Part shown: positions 27,048 through 36,911 of the stretch, piece by piece
Numbering within the stretch: the stretch's first letter is position 1
How the letters are laid out: each line of letters opens with the position of its first letter
NCBI GenBank assembly: GCA_947598825.1
Contig: CANQFM010000010.1
Span: 1-64,000 of the forward strand
DNA length: 64,000 nucleotides
Reading direction: 5' to 3'
Source of the DNA: an uncultured Eisenbergiella sp.
GTDB taxonomy: Bacteria; Bacillota; Clostridia; Lachnospirales; Lachnospiraceae
Notes under the pieces: generated by a model
What the model saw: the letters and a program-made list of their open reading frames with translations, nothing else
Database searches by the model: none
Told to the model about the DNA's origin: nothing
Program-made: the position numbers and the translations under genes

Positions 27048-29315
27048 ATGAAAGGGAATAGACGAAGCGGTTTGTTTACACTGTTTTTGACGGCATCGCT
27101 GGTCGTTTGCGGCTGCGGCGGACAGGAGCAGGCCCAGCCGGAAGAGCAGGCCCGGCAGCAGGCGGTAGCGGTAAAGGCAGTCACTGCCCAGACCGGGACG
27201 CTGACAGTGAGCAACGAATTTATCGGGACGGTCGCCCCACAGCAGCAGGTCAGCGTCATACCTATGGTATCCGGCGTGATCGATGAGGTGTACGCTCAGG
27301 TGGGGGATGAGGTGCAGGCCGGCGATGTGCTGTTTCACATTGAGGACGATGCGGCCCGGCTGCAGAAAGAGAGCGCCGAGCTTTCCAAAAACAGCGCCGA
27401 GGCGGCGGCGCAGATGCAGTTGGGTTCCGCCCAGGTGCTGAACAATATTTCCATGGAATCCAATATCCGTTCCATCGAGTTTCAGATCCAGAACGCAAAG
27501 GATCAGTATCAGGCTACGGTGGACGGCGTGGCGAACGCAAAACAGGCCAAGTCGGATATGGACAGCGCCCTTTCAAAGATCAACAATTCCATCGGAGAGC
27601 TGCAAAGCCAGCAGAGCAACCGGCAGAAGGTGATCCAGGATGCGCAGCAGTACATAAATCCTCTGACCGGAGAATGGGAGAACCCTTATCCGGGCGAATA
27701 CGGGAAGCCGGATCAGTATCGGTATCCCGATGACGGGAGAGCATCTGATCCTGCGCAGACAGAAGAATCTTCCTCCTCCGAAGAGACGGAGACGGATACG
27801 GAGGCGGAGGAGACGCCAGCAGATTCCCAGGAAGAGACGTTGCCCCAAAATGCGGAAACAGGCCCCGAGGGGGAGACAGCACCTCAGAATACGGAAACAG
27901 GCTCCAAAGGGGAGACAGCGCCTCAGAATATGGTAACAGCCTCCCAGGGAGAGACAACGCCTCAGAGTACGGAAACAAGCCCTCAGGGGGAGACAGCGCC
28001 CCAGAATGCGGAAACAACGCCTCAGGGAGAGACAACGCCTCAGAATACGGTAGCGGCCTCCCAGGGAGAGACGGCGCCCCAGAGTACGGAAACAAGCCCT
28101 CAGGGAGAGACAGCGCCCCAGGGTACGGAAACAAGCTCAGAGGGGGAACCGGCGCCCCAGAGTATGGAAACAGCCCCTCAGGGGGAGACGGCCCCGGAAA
28201 CGGAGGGGAACCGTTATTTCAGCCTGGAGATCGTGCAGGAAGCTTTTCCCGTGTATTTGGCCGAGGGGGAGAGCAGGGAGGAGTTACCGCTGCATCCCGG
28301 CGGGTTTGCCAATGAAAGTGAAGCCTGGGATGCATATAACAGGCAGCAGAAGATCAACAGGGTAAAATCGCAGGTATCGGATATGGGATATTCTGCCGGG
28401 GATATCATAAGCGGTAAGGCCAGCCAGGATATGCTGCAGACTGCGGCGCAGATCGTATCGCTGCAGTATCAGGCGTCGCAGATCCAGAGCAGCCAGGCCA
28501 ATATGGACAGCAGCATTGCCCAGGCGGAGACGTCCAGGGATGCGGCGAAGAAAACGATCGATTTTTATGAGGATAATCTGGAGGATGCCCAGGTGACCTA
28601 CGGCATCGCCAACGGGCAGTCCTATCAGGATACCGCGGCGACTCTGGCGAATCAGATTGCGGCGGCGGACGTAGGCGTGCGCAGCGCGCAGCTTCAGTTG
28701 GAATACTATTCTCCCACGACGCCGATCTCCGGCATTGTGGTGAGCCGGTCGATAGAGCAGTATGGAATTGCCCAGCCGGGTTATGCGGCCTATGTGATCT
28801 CCAATCAGGATGCCATGAACATTACCTTCTCCGTCAGCGGACAGGTGAGGGAAAACCTGGCTGTAGGCATGCCGGTAAAGCTGGAGAAGGATGGCGAACA
28901 GTATGACGGCACGATCATCGAGATCGGAGAGGCAGTCGAGACCCAGACCGGCGGCTTGTTCACGGTCAAGGCGGTGACGGATGTGGGCGGGGATAAGCTC
29001 GTCAGCGGATCCGCCGTGAAGCTGATCGTGGATACCTTCCAGGCGGAGAATGCGGTCCTGCTTCCCTATGACGCGGTGCATTTTGAAAGCGAACAGGCCT
29101 ATGTTTTTGTGATCTCCGATGGGAAAGCGGTGCGCACCCCGGTTGAGGTCGGCCTGATGAATGAGGATACCGTAGAGATAACGGGAGGGCTGACGTCCGG
29201 TGTGAAGGTGGTTTCTACCTGGTCCTCCCAGTTGGAGGATGGGATCAGCGTAAGGATTATCGGGGAAAATCAGCCGGCAGAGAGCACTGCGTCCGGACAG
29301 GAGGATGCAGGATGA
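27048..29315 (+). CDS. RND efflux periplasmic-adaptor-like (HlyD/MFP) lipoprotein with internal repeat array
   Basis: Lipobox-like VVCGCGG; split lipoyl halves VIPMVSGVIDEVYAQVGDEVQAGDVLF and ISGIVVSRSIEQYGIAQPG; followed by RND permease gene. Confidence 0.9.
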   Translation: MKGNRRSGLFTLFLTASLVVCGCGGQEQAQPEEQARQQAVAVKAVTAQTGTLTVSNEFIGTVAPQQQVSVIPMVSGVIDEVYAQVGDEVQAGDVLFHIEDDAARLQKESAELSKNSAEAAAQMQLGSAQVLNNISMESNIRSIEFQIQNAKDQYQATVDGVANAKQAKSDMDSALSKINNSIGELQSQQSNRQKVIQDAQQYINPLTGEWENPYPGEYGKPDQYRYPDDGRASDPAQTEESSSSEETETDTEAEETPADSQEETLPQNAETGPEGETAPQNTETGSKGETAPQNMVTASQGETTPQSTETSPQGETAPQNAETTPQGETTPQNTVAASQGETAPQSTETSPQGETAPQGTETSSEGEPAPQSMETAPQGETAPETEGNRYFSLEIVQEAFPVYLAEGESREELPLHPGGFANESEAWDAYNRQQKINRVKSQVSDMGYSAGDIISGKASQDMLQTAAQIVSLQYQASQIQSSQANMDSSIAQAETSRDAAKKTIDFYEDNLEDAQVTYGIANGQSYQDTAATLANQIAAADVGVRSAQLQLEYYSPTTPISGIVVSRSIEQYGIAQPGYAAYVISNQDAMNITFSVSGQVRENLAVGMPVKLEKDGEQYDGTIIEIGEAVETQTGGLFTVKAVTDVGGDKLVSGSAVKLIVDTFQAENAVLLPYDAVHFESEQAYVFVISDGKAVRTPVEVGLMNEDTVEITGGLTSGVKVVSTWSSQLEDGISVRIIGENQPAESTASGQEDAG
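27832..28203 (+). repeat. 39-bp (13-aa) in-frame tandem repeats in adaptor
   Basis: ETxPQxxETxxxG units: ETLPQNAETGPEG / ETAPQNTETGSKG / ETAPQNMVTASQG / ETTPQSTETSPQG / ETAPQNAETTPQG / ETTPQNTVAASQG / ETAPQSTETSPQG / ETAPQGTETSSEG / EPAPQSMETAPQG. Confidence 0.95.
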
Positions 29316-32300
29316 GTCTGACAAAATTGGCATTAAAAAGGCCGGTTTCCGTCATATTGATCATTCTGGCGCTGGCGGTATTTGGGCTGACCTCCATTCC
29401 CAGCTTTAAGATGCAATTGATCCCGGATATGGATATGCCCATGCTGATTGTCATGACCACATATCCCGGAGCGGATCCGGAGAGCGTGGAGGAACTGGTG
29501 ACCAGTGTGGTGGAGGATGCGGGCGCCGTATTGAGCGGCATAGAATCGGTGACCTCGCAATCCTCGGAAAACGTGTCCATGGTGCTGTTTTCCTATGAAT
29601 ACGGCGTCGATATCGACGAATGTTACGCGGATCTGCGCACGGCACTGGACACAGCCAGCCTGTTGATGCCCGAGGATGCCCAGGCGCCTGTGGTCATCGA
29701 GTTGAATATGAACCAGACCGCAGACATGACGCTTTCCGCGATCACGGATGAGGATATCGACCTGCGCAAAAAGATCGAGGACGAACTGGTGCCGGATCTG
29801 GAGGCCATTGCGGATGTGGCCCAGGTATCGGTTTCCGGTGGCGCCCAGGATTATATCCGGGTGCTGCTCAAGGAGGACGTCCTCAAGCAGTATGGCCTCA
29901 CCATCAGCACCGTGGCTTCCTACCTGGCGGCAGTGGACTTTACCCTGCCGGCCGGCAGCGTCAGGCAGGGTTCCCAGGATGTGTCCGTGAGTACGGCCAT
30001 GGAATATAACACCGCGCAGAAGTTAAAGCAGGTGCCCATTATGACCGCCACCGGCGGCGTTGTCTATCTTTCTGATATCGCCGATATTTCCCAGATCAAG
30101 GAAACCTCGGATACCATCAGCCGCAGCGGCGGCCGGGACAACGTGAGCATCAGCATTCAGAAAAAACAGAGCGCGAGCGTGGTACAGGTGACGGATCGCG
30201 TAGAGCAGGTCATGGAGGATTTCTCCGAGGACAATCAGGACATCAGCCTGACGGTGGAATATAATTCGGCGGATACGATCACCGCCTCCCTCTGGTCGGT
30301 GGCGGAAACGCTGATCATCGGCGTAGTGATCTCCATGGCAGTGCTGTTTTTATTCTTCGGAGACTTCAAAGCCAGCCTGATCGTGGGCAGTTCCATGCCC
30401 ATTTCCCTGCTGGCGACGCTGATCCTGATGCATTTGATGGATTATTCCATGAATATCGTGACGCTGGGTTCTCTGGTCATTGCCATCGGCATGATCGTGG
30501 ATAACTCCATTGTCGTGATCGAAAGCTGTTTCCGCGCGCAGAAGGAGGCGGCTGACTTTAAGGAGGCAGCCCTTCAGGGGACGAAGGCGGTCACGATGTC
30601 CATCATCGCTTCTACCATTACTACCGTGGTCGTATATCTGCCCATGGCGTTGGTGGACGATCTGGTGGGACAGATCTTCGGACAGCTTTGCTTTACCATT
30701 GTCTTTGCCATGACCTCCTCGCTGATCTCGGCCATGACGCTGGTGCCGCTTTTCTATTATATCTTTAAACCCAGGGAGAAGAAGGCGTCTTTGATCAACC
30801 GTTTCCTGAAAGTGGTCACGGCCGGTTATCAGAGGATCCTTCGGGTCATCCTGCACAGAAAGTGGCTGACGGTGCTGGTGACGCTTGCGCTGGTGGCGCT
30901 GGCCGGTTTTCTGGTCACAAAAGTCAATATGGAGCTGATGCCGGCATCGGATGAAGGCATTGTCGATGTTTCCGCCAGTTTTCGACCGGGGACTACGCTG
31001 CAGGCGAAGGAAGAAGCCATGAAGCAGATCGAAGAGCTGGCAGTAAACGAACCGGATGTGCTGACCTACAGCCTTACCGTCAACAATGATTCGTCCGCCA
31101 GCCTGCGGGCCTATCTGAGCGGGGAGCGGGAGCTGACTACCGCCGATATCGTGGAGAAGTGGAATGAGACGACCAGGGATATTACGGATATGGAGCTGTC
31201 CATCTCCTCCGGAGGCAGCAGTATGAGCGGCAGTCTGATGAACACCTCTACGACGGAAATTGACCTGCAGGGTTATGATATGGATGCGCTCAAGGAGGCG
31301 GCCAGGGACGTAAAGGCGGCAATGGAACAGGTGGAGGGCGTGATCAAGGTGGTATCCTCTACCTCCGACACCAGCACGGCCGCCAAGGTGCAGGTGGATC
31401 CGCTGATGGCGATGCATTACGGCATGACGCCGGTGCAGATCGCCCAGGAATTAAATAATATGCTCAGCGGCATTACCGCGCTGACCATCACCAATCAGGG
31501 CGCGGAATACGATGTGAGGCTGGAATTTCCGGAGGATCTGTACGACGATATCAACAGCCTGATGGATGCGGTGCTGATCAACAGCAGGGGGATCCAGGTG
31601 CCGCTGCGGGAGGTGGCAAAGGTGGTGTATACCGATGCGCCCCAGACGATCAGCAAGGTAGACGGGCGCTATGAGGTGAGCCTGACGGCGACCACGACCC
31701 AGGAAGCCAGGTTTACGGCCCGGAACCGCATCATGGAGGTGGTGGACAGCATGGTGCTGCCCATGGGGATCCAGCAGACGGAAGATATGATGACGGAAAT
31801 CATGAACGAGGAGTTCGGCGTATTGTACCAGGCCATTTTGACCGCTATCTTTCTGGTCTTTCTGGTAATGGCGATGCAGTTCGAGTCGCCGCGTTTTTCC
31901 ATGATGGTCATGATGTGTATTCCCTTCAGCCTGGTGGGTTCCATTTATCTGCTGTATATCACCAACTCCACGCTGAGCATGGTGTCCCTGATGGGCTTTT
32001 TGATGCTGGTGGGAATTGTGGTGAACAACGGTATCCTGTATGTGGATACGGTGAATCAGTTGCGGGAGGAAATTCCGCTGGAGGATGCGTTGATTCAGTC
32101 CGGCTCCATTCGGCTGCGCCCGATTTTGATGACCACGCTGACGACGATCCTGTCCATGATCCCGCTGGCCATGGGCGTAGGCGACAACGGGCAGATGATG
32201 CAGGGCATGGCGCTGGTCATCGTGGGCGGCCTGATCGCCTCGACGCTTTTAACGCTGCTGCTGATGCCGACCGTCTATCTGTTGATCGATAAAAAGCATA

Positions 32301-32338
32301 AAAAGAAGAAGCACAGGAGAAGAAAACAGACCGCCTGA
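29312..32338 (+). CDS. RND efflux transporter permease (AcrB/HAE1-like)
   Basis: ATGA overlap with adaptor; LALKRPVSVILIILALAVFGLTSIPSFKMQLIPDMDMPML; GxxVDNSIVVIE; 12-TM RND organisation. Confidence 0.95.
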   Translation: MSLTKLALKRPVSVILIILALAVFGLTSIPSFKMQLIPDMDMPMLIVMTTYPGADPESVEELVTSVVEDAGAVLSGIESVTSQSSENVSMVLFSYEYGVDIDECYADLRTALDTASLLMPEDAQAPVVIELNMNQTADMTLSAITDEDIDLRKKIEDELVPDLEAIADVAQVSVSGGAQDYIRVLLKEDVLKQYGLTISTVASYLAAVDFTLPAGSVRQGSQDVSVSTAMEYNTAQKLKQVPIMTATGGVVYLSDIADISQIKETSDTISRSGGRDNVSISIQKKQSASVVQVTDRVEQVMEDFSEDNQDISLTVEYNSADTITASLWSVAETLIIGVVISMAVLFLFFGDFKASLIVGSSMPISLLATLILMHLMDYSMNIVTLGSLVIAIGMIVDNSIVVIESCFRAQKEAADFKEAALQGTKAVTMSIIASTITTVVVYLPMALVDDLVGQIFGQLCFTIVFAMTSSLISAMTLVPLFYYIFKPREKKASLINRFLKVVTAGYQRILRVILHRKWLTVLVTLALVALAGFLVTKVNMELMPASDEGIVDVSASFRPGTTLQAKEEAMKQIEELAVNEPDVLTYSLTVNNDSSASLRAYLSGERELTTADIVEKWNETTRDITDMELSISSGGSSMSGSLMNTSTTEIDLQGYDMDALKEAARDVKAAMEQVEGVIKVVSSTSDTSTAAKVQVDPLMAMHYGMTPVQIAQELNNMLSGITALTITNQGAEYDVRLEFPEDLYDDINSLMDAVLINSRGIQVPLREVAKVVYTDAPQTISKVDGRYEVSLTATTTQEARFTARNRIMEVVDSMVLPMGIQQTEDMMTEIMNEEFGVLYQAILTAIFLVFLVMAMQFESPRFSMMVMMCIPFSLVGSIYLLYITNSTLSMVSLMGFLMLVGIVVNNGILYVDTVNQLREEIPLEDALIQSGSIRLRPILMTTLTTILSMIPLAMGVGDNGQMMQGMALVIVGGLIASTLLTLLLMPTVYLLIDKKHKKKKHRRRKQTA

Positions 32339-32354
32339 CATCGGGAACGGTATT

Positions 32355-33185
32355 TTAGTGCCTGCCCCCGGTTTCCCTGCATTGACGCCGGTACTGCGCC
32401 GGAGACATTCCCGTCAGTTTTTTAAACTGACGGGAAAAGTATTGTGCGGAGCGATACCCCAGGGCGTCCGCGATCTGGGCAAGATTCATCCGGCTGTCCC
32501 GGATGAGACGTTTGGCCTCCTCCACTTTCATTTTGTGAAAATAGAGGATCACGCCGCAGTGAAAATTTTCATGGAATAGCTTTTCTAATTGCGAACGACC
32601 TATGAGGGTATCCCTGCAGATCTTTTCCAGGGTAAGCTGTTGGGTGAGATGGGAAAAAAGATAGGAGAGAAGCGCGTCCGGCGGGAACAGATCCCGGTCG
32701 GGAGAAGGCAGACAGGGCGGAGGGGTCTGAGGCGGACATTGCCGTTTCAACAGCCGTACCAGGAGCAGCTCGAGACAGGCTTTCAGCATATGGCAGCAGT
32801 CTGGCATCTTTTTTTGCGCCTCCTGCAGAATGTGATCCAGAAGCCTTCGATCCGTTTCATCAGAAGGGATCCTTCGGTCGGTCAACTGCCCCGGGTCGGG
32901 CGCAGACAGGGAAAAACGAAGGCAGATCAGCTCGCAGGGGGCGTCCGGAAGGGGAAGGAACGATCCCGGCTCCCCCAGACGACAGAGTAAAAAATCCTTT
33001 TCGGAGAGGAACCAGCGACAGGTTCCTTTTTTGATCAGGAGATTTCCTGTCCGTATAAAAAAGACGGCACACCCCATCCGCAGGGAGGCGGGAAAACAAA
33101 GCGGTGCAGTAAAGCGATACAGTTGGAATTCGTTAAAGCCCGAAACGGCGCACAGCGGTTCCGGGATCATAGGAATGCAGGCCAT
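32355..33185 (-). CDS. AraC family transcriptional regulator
   Basis: LTLEKICRDTLIGRSQLEKLFHENF and NLAQIADALGYRSAQYFSRQFKKLTGMSPAQYRRQ. Confidence 0.9.
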   Translation of the reverse strand: MACIPMIPEPLCAVSGFNEFQLYRFTAPLCFPASLRMGCAVFFIRTGNLLIKKGTCRWFLSEKDFLLCRLGEPGSFLPLPDAPCELICLRFSLSAPDPGQLTDRRIPSDETDRRLLDHILQEAQKKMPDCCHMLKACLELLLVRLLKRQCPPQTPPPCLPSPDRDLFPPDALLSYLFSHLTQQLTLEKICRDTLIGRSQLEKLFHENFHCGVILYFHKMKVEEAKRLIRDSRMNLAQIADALGYRSAQYFSRQFKKLTGMSPAQYRRQCRETGGRH

Positions 33186-33451
33186 GGAATTACCTCGTGA
33201 AGAGAACAGAAATCCGGCTGACAGAAAAGAATGAAAAGAAAATTTTAGCCTGTTCTTATCTTAGCATAGGAAAAACGGCGGGACAATACAAAACAATACG
33301 GTAGCAATGCCCGCAACCCGGGTAAGGTCGATATGGCAGATTGGAGAAAATGTGATATGGCAGGCCGAAGAAAATGGTGTTGCGCCAAAACAGGTTTTCG
33401 ATTATACTTTTTCATAACGGGAGAAAGCATATCTCAAAGGAGGCAATGAAA

Positions 33452-35746
33452 ATGGTAACACTGGCAAAAGGCGGCGCCTATCTGATCCGCGGCGAACAGC
33501 TCATTCCGGACGGGCCGGACGCGCAGGAGCAGATATACGCAGCGCTCGGGCGGTCCGTGGAGCAAAAGGAAGCGGCACAGAATACGATCGCATATAAGAT
33601 CCTGAAAGCGCACAATACTTCGGACAACATGGACAAGCTCAGGATCCGGTTTGACAAGCTGACCAGCCATGATATTACATTTGTAGGCATTATCCAGACG
33701 GCGCGGGCATCGGGGCTGACCAGGTTCCCGATCCCTTATGTGCTTACCAACTGTCACAATTCCCTTTGCGCGGTGGGCGGTACCATCAATGAAGACGATC
33801 ACATGTTTGGCTTAAGCTGCGCGAAGAAGTACGGCGGCGTCTATGTTCCCCCGCATCAGGCGGTCATCCATCAGTACGCCAGAGAAATGCTGGCCACAGG
33901 CGGCGGGATGATCCTGGGTTCGGATTCCCATACCCGCTACGGCGCGCTGGGTACCATGGCGGTGGGAGAGGGCGGCCCGGAGCTGGTGAAGCAGCTTTTG
34001 AGCCAGACCTACGATATCAACAGGCCGGAGGTGGTCTGCGTCTATCTGACCGGCAGCCCCCAAAAGGGCGTAGGCCCTCAGGATGTGGCGCTGGCTATCA
34101 TCGGGGCAGTCTTTGGAAACGGCTATGTGAAAAATAAGGTGATGGAGTTTGTGGGTCCCGGCGTGGCTTCCCTGAGCGCGGATTTCAGGATCGGCATCGA
34201 CGTCATGACCACGGAAACCACCTGCCTTTCCTCTATTTGGGTCACCGATCAAAAGATCGAGGATTTTTATGAGATCCACGGCAGAAAACAGGATTACAGG
34301 GAGTTAAAGCCCGGCGAGGCGGCCTATTACGATGGGCTGATCCAGGTGGATCTGTCCAGGGTAAAGCCCATGATCGCCATGCCCTTCCATCCCAGCAATA
34401 CCTATACCATCGAGGAGCTGAATGACAATCTGGACGACATCCTGGCGGATGTGGAAAAACGGGCGGCGGTGAGCCTGGATAACGCCGTGCCTTACAGTCT
34501 GAGAGATAAGGTGAGGGACGGGAAGTTTTATGTGGATCAGGGGATCATCGCAGGCTGCGCCGGCGGCGGTTTTGAAAACATCTGCGCGGCGGCGGATATC
34601 CTGAAGGGCCGGTATATCGGAAACGGAAGCTTTACGCTGAGCGTCTATCCTGCTTCCATGCCCATTTATATGGAGCTGATCAAAAACGGCTGCGCGGCAA
34701 CGATCCTGGAGACCGGCGCTGTGTTAAAGACGGCATTCTGTGGCCCCTGCTTTGGCGCGGGGGATACGCCGGCCAACAATGCCTTTTCGATCCGCCATTC
34801 TACCCGGAATTTCCCGAACAGGGAAGGTTCTAAGCTGCAGAGCGGGCAGATCTCTTCCGTGGCGCTGATGGACGCGCGTTCCATCGCGGCCACAGCGGCA
34901 AATCAGGGACGGCTGACGCCGGCCACGGAGTTTGACGGCGCCCTCGGGAAATATCAATATCATTTTGACGCGAAGATCTATCAGAACCGCGTATTCGATT
35001 CCAAGGGCGTGGCGGATCCTTCCGTCGAGATCCAGTTGGGGCCCAATATCAAGGACTGGCCGGCCATGTGCGCGCTGCCGGAAAATCTCATCCTGCGCGT
35101 GGTTTCCGAGATCCACGATCCCGTCACCACCACGGACGAACTGATTCCCTCCGGCGAGACCAGTTCCTATCGTTCCAACCCGCTGGGGCTGGCGGAGTTT
35201 ACCCTGTCCAGAAAGGATCCTGCGTATGTGGGGCTGGCCAAGGACATTCAGAGAGCGCAGCAGGCGGTGATGGAGGATCGGTGTCCAGTGGAAGAAAAGC
35301 CGGAGCTTCGGGAGATCATGGATGTGATCCACAGGGAGTTTCCGGATGTAAAACGGAAGAACCTGGGTTTTGGCTCCACGATCTTTGCGGAGAAGCCCGG
35401 AGACGGTTCCGCCAGGGAGCAGGCGGCAAGCTGCCAGAAGGTGTTGGGCGGCTGGGCCAATATCGCCAGGGAGTATGCCACCAAACGCTACCGTTCCAAC
35501 CTGATCAACTGGGGGATGCTGCCGTTTCTGATCCCTCAGGGAGAACTCCCTTTCCACAATCTGGATTATCTGTTCTTCCCCGGCATCCGCACCGCGGTGG
35601 AAGAAAAAGCCGGGCAGATCACGGGCTATGTGATCCGGGACGGCGGCCTGAAGGCCTTTACCGTAACGCTGGGAGAGCTGACGGATGAGGAACGTCAGAT
35701 CATTTTGAAAGGCTGCCTGATCAACTATAACCGGGTGGAGAGCTGA
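33452..35746 (+). CDS. Aconitase-superfamily hydratase (YbhJ-like), substrate unknown
   Basis: [53 protein letters not shown] (Fe-S Cys); AaggaggcaATGAAAATG start. Confidence 0.85.
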   Translation: MVTLAKGGAYLIRGEQLIPDGPDAQEQIYAALGRSVEQKEAAQNTIAYKILKAHNTSDNMDKLRIRFDKLTSHDITFVGIIQTARASGLTRFPIPYVLTNCHNSLCAVGGTINEDDHMFGLSCAKKYGGVYVPPHQAVIHQYAREMLATGGGMILGSDSHTRYGALGTMAVGEGGPELVKQLLSQTYDINRPEVVCVYLTGSPQKGVGPQDVALAIIGAVFGNGYVKNKVMEFVGPGVASLSADFRIGIDVMTTETTCLSSIWVTDQKIEDFYEIHGRKQDYRELKPGEAAYYDGLIQVDLSRVKPMIAMPFHPSNTYTIEELNDNLDDILADVEKRAAVSLDNAVPYSLRDKVRDGKFYVDQGIIAGCAGGGFENICAAADILKGRYIGNGSFTLSVYPASMPIYMELIKNGCAATILETGAVLKTAFCGPCFGAGDTPANNAFSIRHSTRNFPNREGSKLQSGQISSVALMDARSIAATAANQGRLTPATEFDGALGKYQYHFDAKIYQNRVFDSKGVADPSVEIQLGPNIKDWPAMCALPENLILRVVSEIHDPVTTTDELIPSGETSSYRSNPLGLAEFTLSRKDPAYVGLAKDIQRAQQAVMEDRCPVEEKPELREIMDVIHREFPDVKRKNLGFGSTIFAEKPGDGSAREQAASCQKVLGGWANIAREYATKRYRSNLINWGMLPFLIPQGELPFHNLDYLFFPGIRTAVEEKAGQITGYVIRDGGLKAFTVTLGELTDEERQIILKGCLINYNRVES

Positions 35747-35830
35747 GCCGTTTCCCGGAGAGGCAAAACAACGGCCTACAGGCGCATAGGAAGTCCTTCC
35801 CTCCCATATAATATGGGGGAGGGATGAACG

Positions 35831-36817
35831 ATGCGGAAAGCAAAAAAGGAAAGAAAAGCGATTGGAACCGCCAGAAGGAAAAAAGCGAGGGACCTTCTTG
35901 CGGTTCTTTTCTTTTTACTGATGCTTCCCTATACCTGCAGCGTATTGTTCGGCCTGCGGCAAGAGGACCTGGTGCAGACCTCGGCGGGGGCGGTGCAGGA
36001 CGAAAAGCAGGGCGGCTATGTGCTTTGGAAAGGAAAAAACGGCGTGCTGCGGATGCCCGTCGAAGAGTTTCTGGTGGGGGCCCTGGCCGCTTGTATCCCG
36101 GCCGGATATCAGCCGGAAACGCTCAAGGCGCAGGCTGTTATCCTCAGGAGCGCCTGCAGGGCGCAGGGAGCCCCTAAAGAGCAGATCCAGGGGGAAGAAA
36201 GTGGGATCGCGTTTCTGGATGAAACCGAAAGACAAAAATATTGGGGGGACGAAGCCGCCGAACGGGAGGAAGCGTTTAGAAAGGCCGTGGAGGAAACCAG
36301 GGGGATCGTGCTGGCCTGGGAGGGAGAAGCAGTCAGCCCCCCTTTTTTTCGGGTCAGCGCGGGAAAGACCCGGGATGGCGGGGAGATCTTCGGCGGGCAG
36401 CAAATGGCCTGGTGCCGAAGCGTGGAATGTCCGCATGATGTGGAGGAAGAAGGTTTTTTACAGGAAACGCAGTACGGACGGGAGGAATTTGTGCAGCGGC
36501 TTTTGGCCGAGGGGTTTGTGCTGCCGCAACAGGGAGCCAGGATCGTCCTGACGCGGGATGGCGCGGACTATGTGATTTCGGTGAGCTGCGGGGACTGTTA
36601 TATAGAAGGGGAAAAATTCCGGAAGTTGTTTGCGCTTCCTTCCTCCTGTTTTTATCTGCGGGAGGAGGAAGGGAAGATCGTGCTGCAGACAAAGGGGGTA
36701 GGACACGGACTGGGCTTCGATCAGTATGCGGCGGATCTGCTGGCGAAGGAGGGATTGGATTACATCGAACTGCTGGATCATTTTTTTGAGGGGCTGTCGC
36801 TGGAAAAAATGGAATAA
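35831..36817 (+). CDS. spoIID: SpoIID/LytB domain protein, stage II sporulation protein D
   Basis: MPVEEFLVGALAACIPAGYQPETLKAQAVILRS; GVGHGLGFDQYAADLLAKEGLDYIELLDHFF; N-terminal TM. Confidence 0.9.
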   Translation: MRKAKKERKAIGTARRKKARDLLAVLFFLLMLPYTCSVLFGLRQEDLVQTSAGAVQDEKQGGYVLWKGKNGVLRMPVEEFLVGALAACIPAGYQPETLKAQAVILRSACRAQGAPKEQIQGEESGIAFLDETERQKYWGDEAAEREEAFRKAVEETRGIVLAWEGEAVSPPFFRVSAGKTRDGGEIFGGQQMAWCRSVECPHDVEEEGFLQETQYGREEFVQRLLAEGFVLPQQGARIVLTRDGADYVISVSCGDCYIEGEKFRKLFALPSSCFYLREEEGKIVLQTKGVGHGLGFDQYAADLLAKEGLDYIELLDHFFEGLSLEKME

Positions 36818-36911
36818 AGGAAACGGAACTGGAAAAACTATGCTTGAGGAAATTCAATTCCCGGCCGTCCCCTGGGGCGACCGCAAATCGTAAACAGAAA
36901 GGACGATTGGT

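Noticed and set aside
27580-28134. Minus-strand ORF with FPYSEALSLPEG repeats opposite the RND adaptor
   Set aside because: Repeat unit is 39 bp (multiple of 3), so every frame lacking a stop in one unit stays open; it is a mirror of the adaptor repeats, not a gene.
35784-35812. Possible SigE promoter upstream of spoIID (GCATAGG - 14 nt - CATATAAT)
   Set aside because: -10 resembles the SigE consensus, but the -35 is weak and the predicted start would fall in the Shine-Dalgarno (ggaggg), so not reported as a feature.
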